A DNA stretch of 64,000 nt from Paraburkholderia terricola. GTDB taxonomy: Bacteria; Pseudomonadota; Gammaproteobacteria; Burkholderiales; Burkholderiaceae. Under the pieces are notes generated by a model. That model had not been told where the DNA came from. It saw nothing but the letters and a program-made list of their open reading frames with translations, and did no database searches. Positions within the stretch are counted from its first letter, which is position 1. Each line of letters starts with the position of its first letter. Of the stretch, positions 63,301-64,000 are shown piece after piece. The DNA lies in NCBI RefSeq assembly GCF_900142195.1, contig NZ_FRAB01000002.1, positions 124,001 through 188,000 on the forward strand, given 5' to 3'. A program made the position numbers and the translations under genes.

Positions 63301-64000
63301 CTAATGCCCCAGAAGTGTCTGCATTCTTGTCTGCAATGCCCGCGTTAATTCTGCACGTCCCTCGGTATTGTTAAGGTATCGAATATAACGAAGGTGCCGA
63401 AGGTCAAAGGGAATATCATGCTCACTCTGCGTTATCAGTATTACGTGCCGCCCCAGCGTGTGCGCGATTCCAGCCTCGTAGAACACGTTCGGATTTCGAC
63501 CCGTGCAGTCGCAGATTACTATGCGGGATCGGTCGATAAGAGACACTACGTCTTGGATGATTGCGGCGTGCTCCCAGATGTCATCAGCTCGTCTGGGCCG
63601 TAACCCGACGTTCTCAGTGGCTTGGCGAATGCTGTCATAAACCGCGTTAAAACCCACGTCAAAAGGCATCATCGCGGACGCAAGGGTTTGTTCAATGTTC
63701 TCATGTTCAGGAATTTCAAACACGGTCGGACGCTGGCGGCGAGGGCGAATGTTTCGGAGCAGAAAGCGGTAGAGGTCCACGTCCTTGACGGCCCAGTGGT
63801 TTCTTGAAAACTCGAAGTCTAGACGCATTTGAAGGTCCGTGCGGTTTGCATACATCATGCTGTTTTGAAGCACGGGCAGCTCCGTGTCGAAGCCGATCTC
63901 CAAGGATAAGTCTCTCCCAACGATGCGCGCTCGGTTGATCTGGCCGACGTAGGCCGTTTCTTCCGTCGTGCCCTCTTCGCAGAAAAGGCATGGGAGGGAG
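63301..64000 (-). CDS. TIR/nucleoside deoxyribosyltransferase-like protein, runs off the window
   Basis: Minus-strand frame open from the right edge to the stop at 63301. The C-terminal ~130 residues are a Rossmann-like nucleotide domain: SAMMPFDVGFNAVYDSI, RADDIWEHAAIIQDVV, then ICDCTGRNPNVFYEAGIAHTLGR and DIPFDLRHLRYIRYL. This is the TIR-like/deoxyribosyltransferase group, with a candidate catalytic Glu in NVFYEAGIAH. Upstream residues at the edge include CLFC (63979-63990), a possible zinc knuckle. A TTG at 63903 could be a separate start. The gene is AT-richer than its neighbours and opposes the replication operon, as cargo genes do. Antiphage function is inferred only. Confidence 0.6.
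   Translation of the reverse strand, partial: SLPCLFCEEGTTEETAYVGQINRARIVGRDLSLEIGFDTELPVLQNSMMYANRTDLQMRLDFEFSRNHWAVKDVDLYRFLLRNIRPRRQRPTVFEIPEHENIEQTLASAMMPFDVGFNAVYDSIRQATENVGLRPRRADDIWEHAAIIQDVVSLIDRSRIVICDCTGRNPNVFYEAGIAHTLGRHVILITQSEHDIPFDLRHLRYIRYLNNTEGRAELTRALQTRMQTLLGH

Overview
The window is a high-GC chromosomal segment of a beta-proteobacterium of the Burkholderia/Paraburkholderia group. This rests on the gene content and order: gmk-rpoZ-spoT, hemW-rdgB-rph, ribBA-ribH-nusB, a classical Burkholderiales porin ending in Phe, and tRNA genes with an encoded CCA. Species cannot be told from the sequence alone. Nearly all of the first 54 kb is ordinary core genome; the last 8-10 kb is accessory.

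Region 1 (1-9 kb) is one tight, partly overlapping operon: the end of an RpiR-type regulator, isoaspartyl peptidase iaaA, a complete gsiABCD peptide/glutathione ABC importer, and two unrelated aminopeptidases (P1/DmpA type and M55/DppA type). It looks like a peptide uptake and salvage unit. Region 2 (9-28 kb) is mixed housekeeping: alpha/beta hydrolase, aroP, a chemoreceptor with a FliA (sigma-28) promoter, uppP, trmB, YggT, a DUF2520-like protein, a threonine/serine dehydratase family enzyme, a LysE exporter, ubiD, a lytic transglycosylase and an aminotransferase, with tRNA-Leu(CAA) and tRNA-Gly(CCC). Region 3 (28-34 kb) is riboflavin and haem synthesis: nusB, ribH, ribBA (its GTP cyclohydrolase II half is degenerate), ribE, ribD and hemL, interrupted on the other strand by an AbrB/MazE-Doc toxin-antitoxin pair.

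Region 4 (34-46.5 kb) holds a PUA/EVE-like protein, a Bcr/CflA exporter, RidA, tRNA-Ser(UGA), hemW-rdgB-rph, yicC, gmk-rpoZ-spoT, two identical tRNA-Arg(ACG) genes with their terminators, and greB. Region 5 (46.5-55.7 kb) holds a decayed IS5-like transposase remnant, a porin, a candidate three-hairpin sRNA, a cold-shock protein, an exonuclease/GIY-YIG fusion, an exported chorismate mutase, two or three very small proteins, an aldo/keto reductase, and an acyltransferase-3 gene enclosed by a 39-bp direct repeat.

Region 6 (about 55.75 kb to the end) is the left part of a P4-like satellite, prophage or integrative element. It has a GGGGACA iteron cluster, an AlpA-type regulator, a string of tiny overlapping ORFs, a PriCT/Toprim/DUF927 primase-helicase, a gpW-like protein, and on the opposite strand a TIR/deoxyribosyltransferase-like gene that runs off the window and may be defence cargo. 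Inside the leader of the replication operon is a three-way-junction RNA whose CTGTCAA segment is complementary to TTTGACAG both upstream and downstream. This is the seqA-seqB-seqC logic of the P4 CI antisense immunity RNA and is the most interesting signal in the window. No integrase lies in the window; it is expected beyond the right edge.
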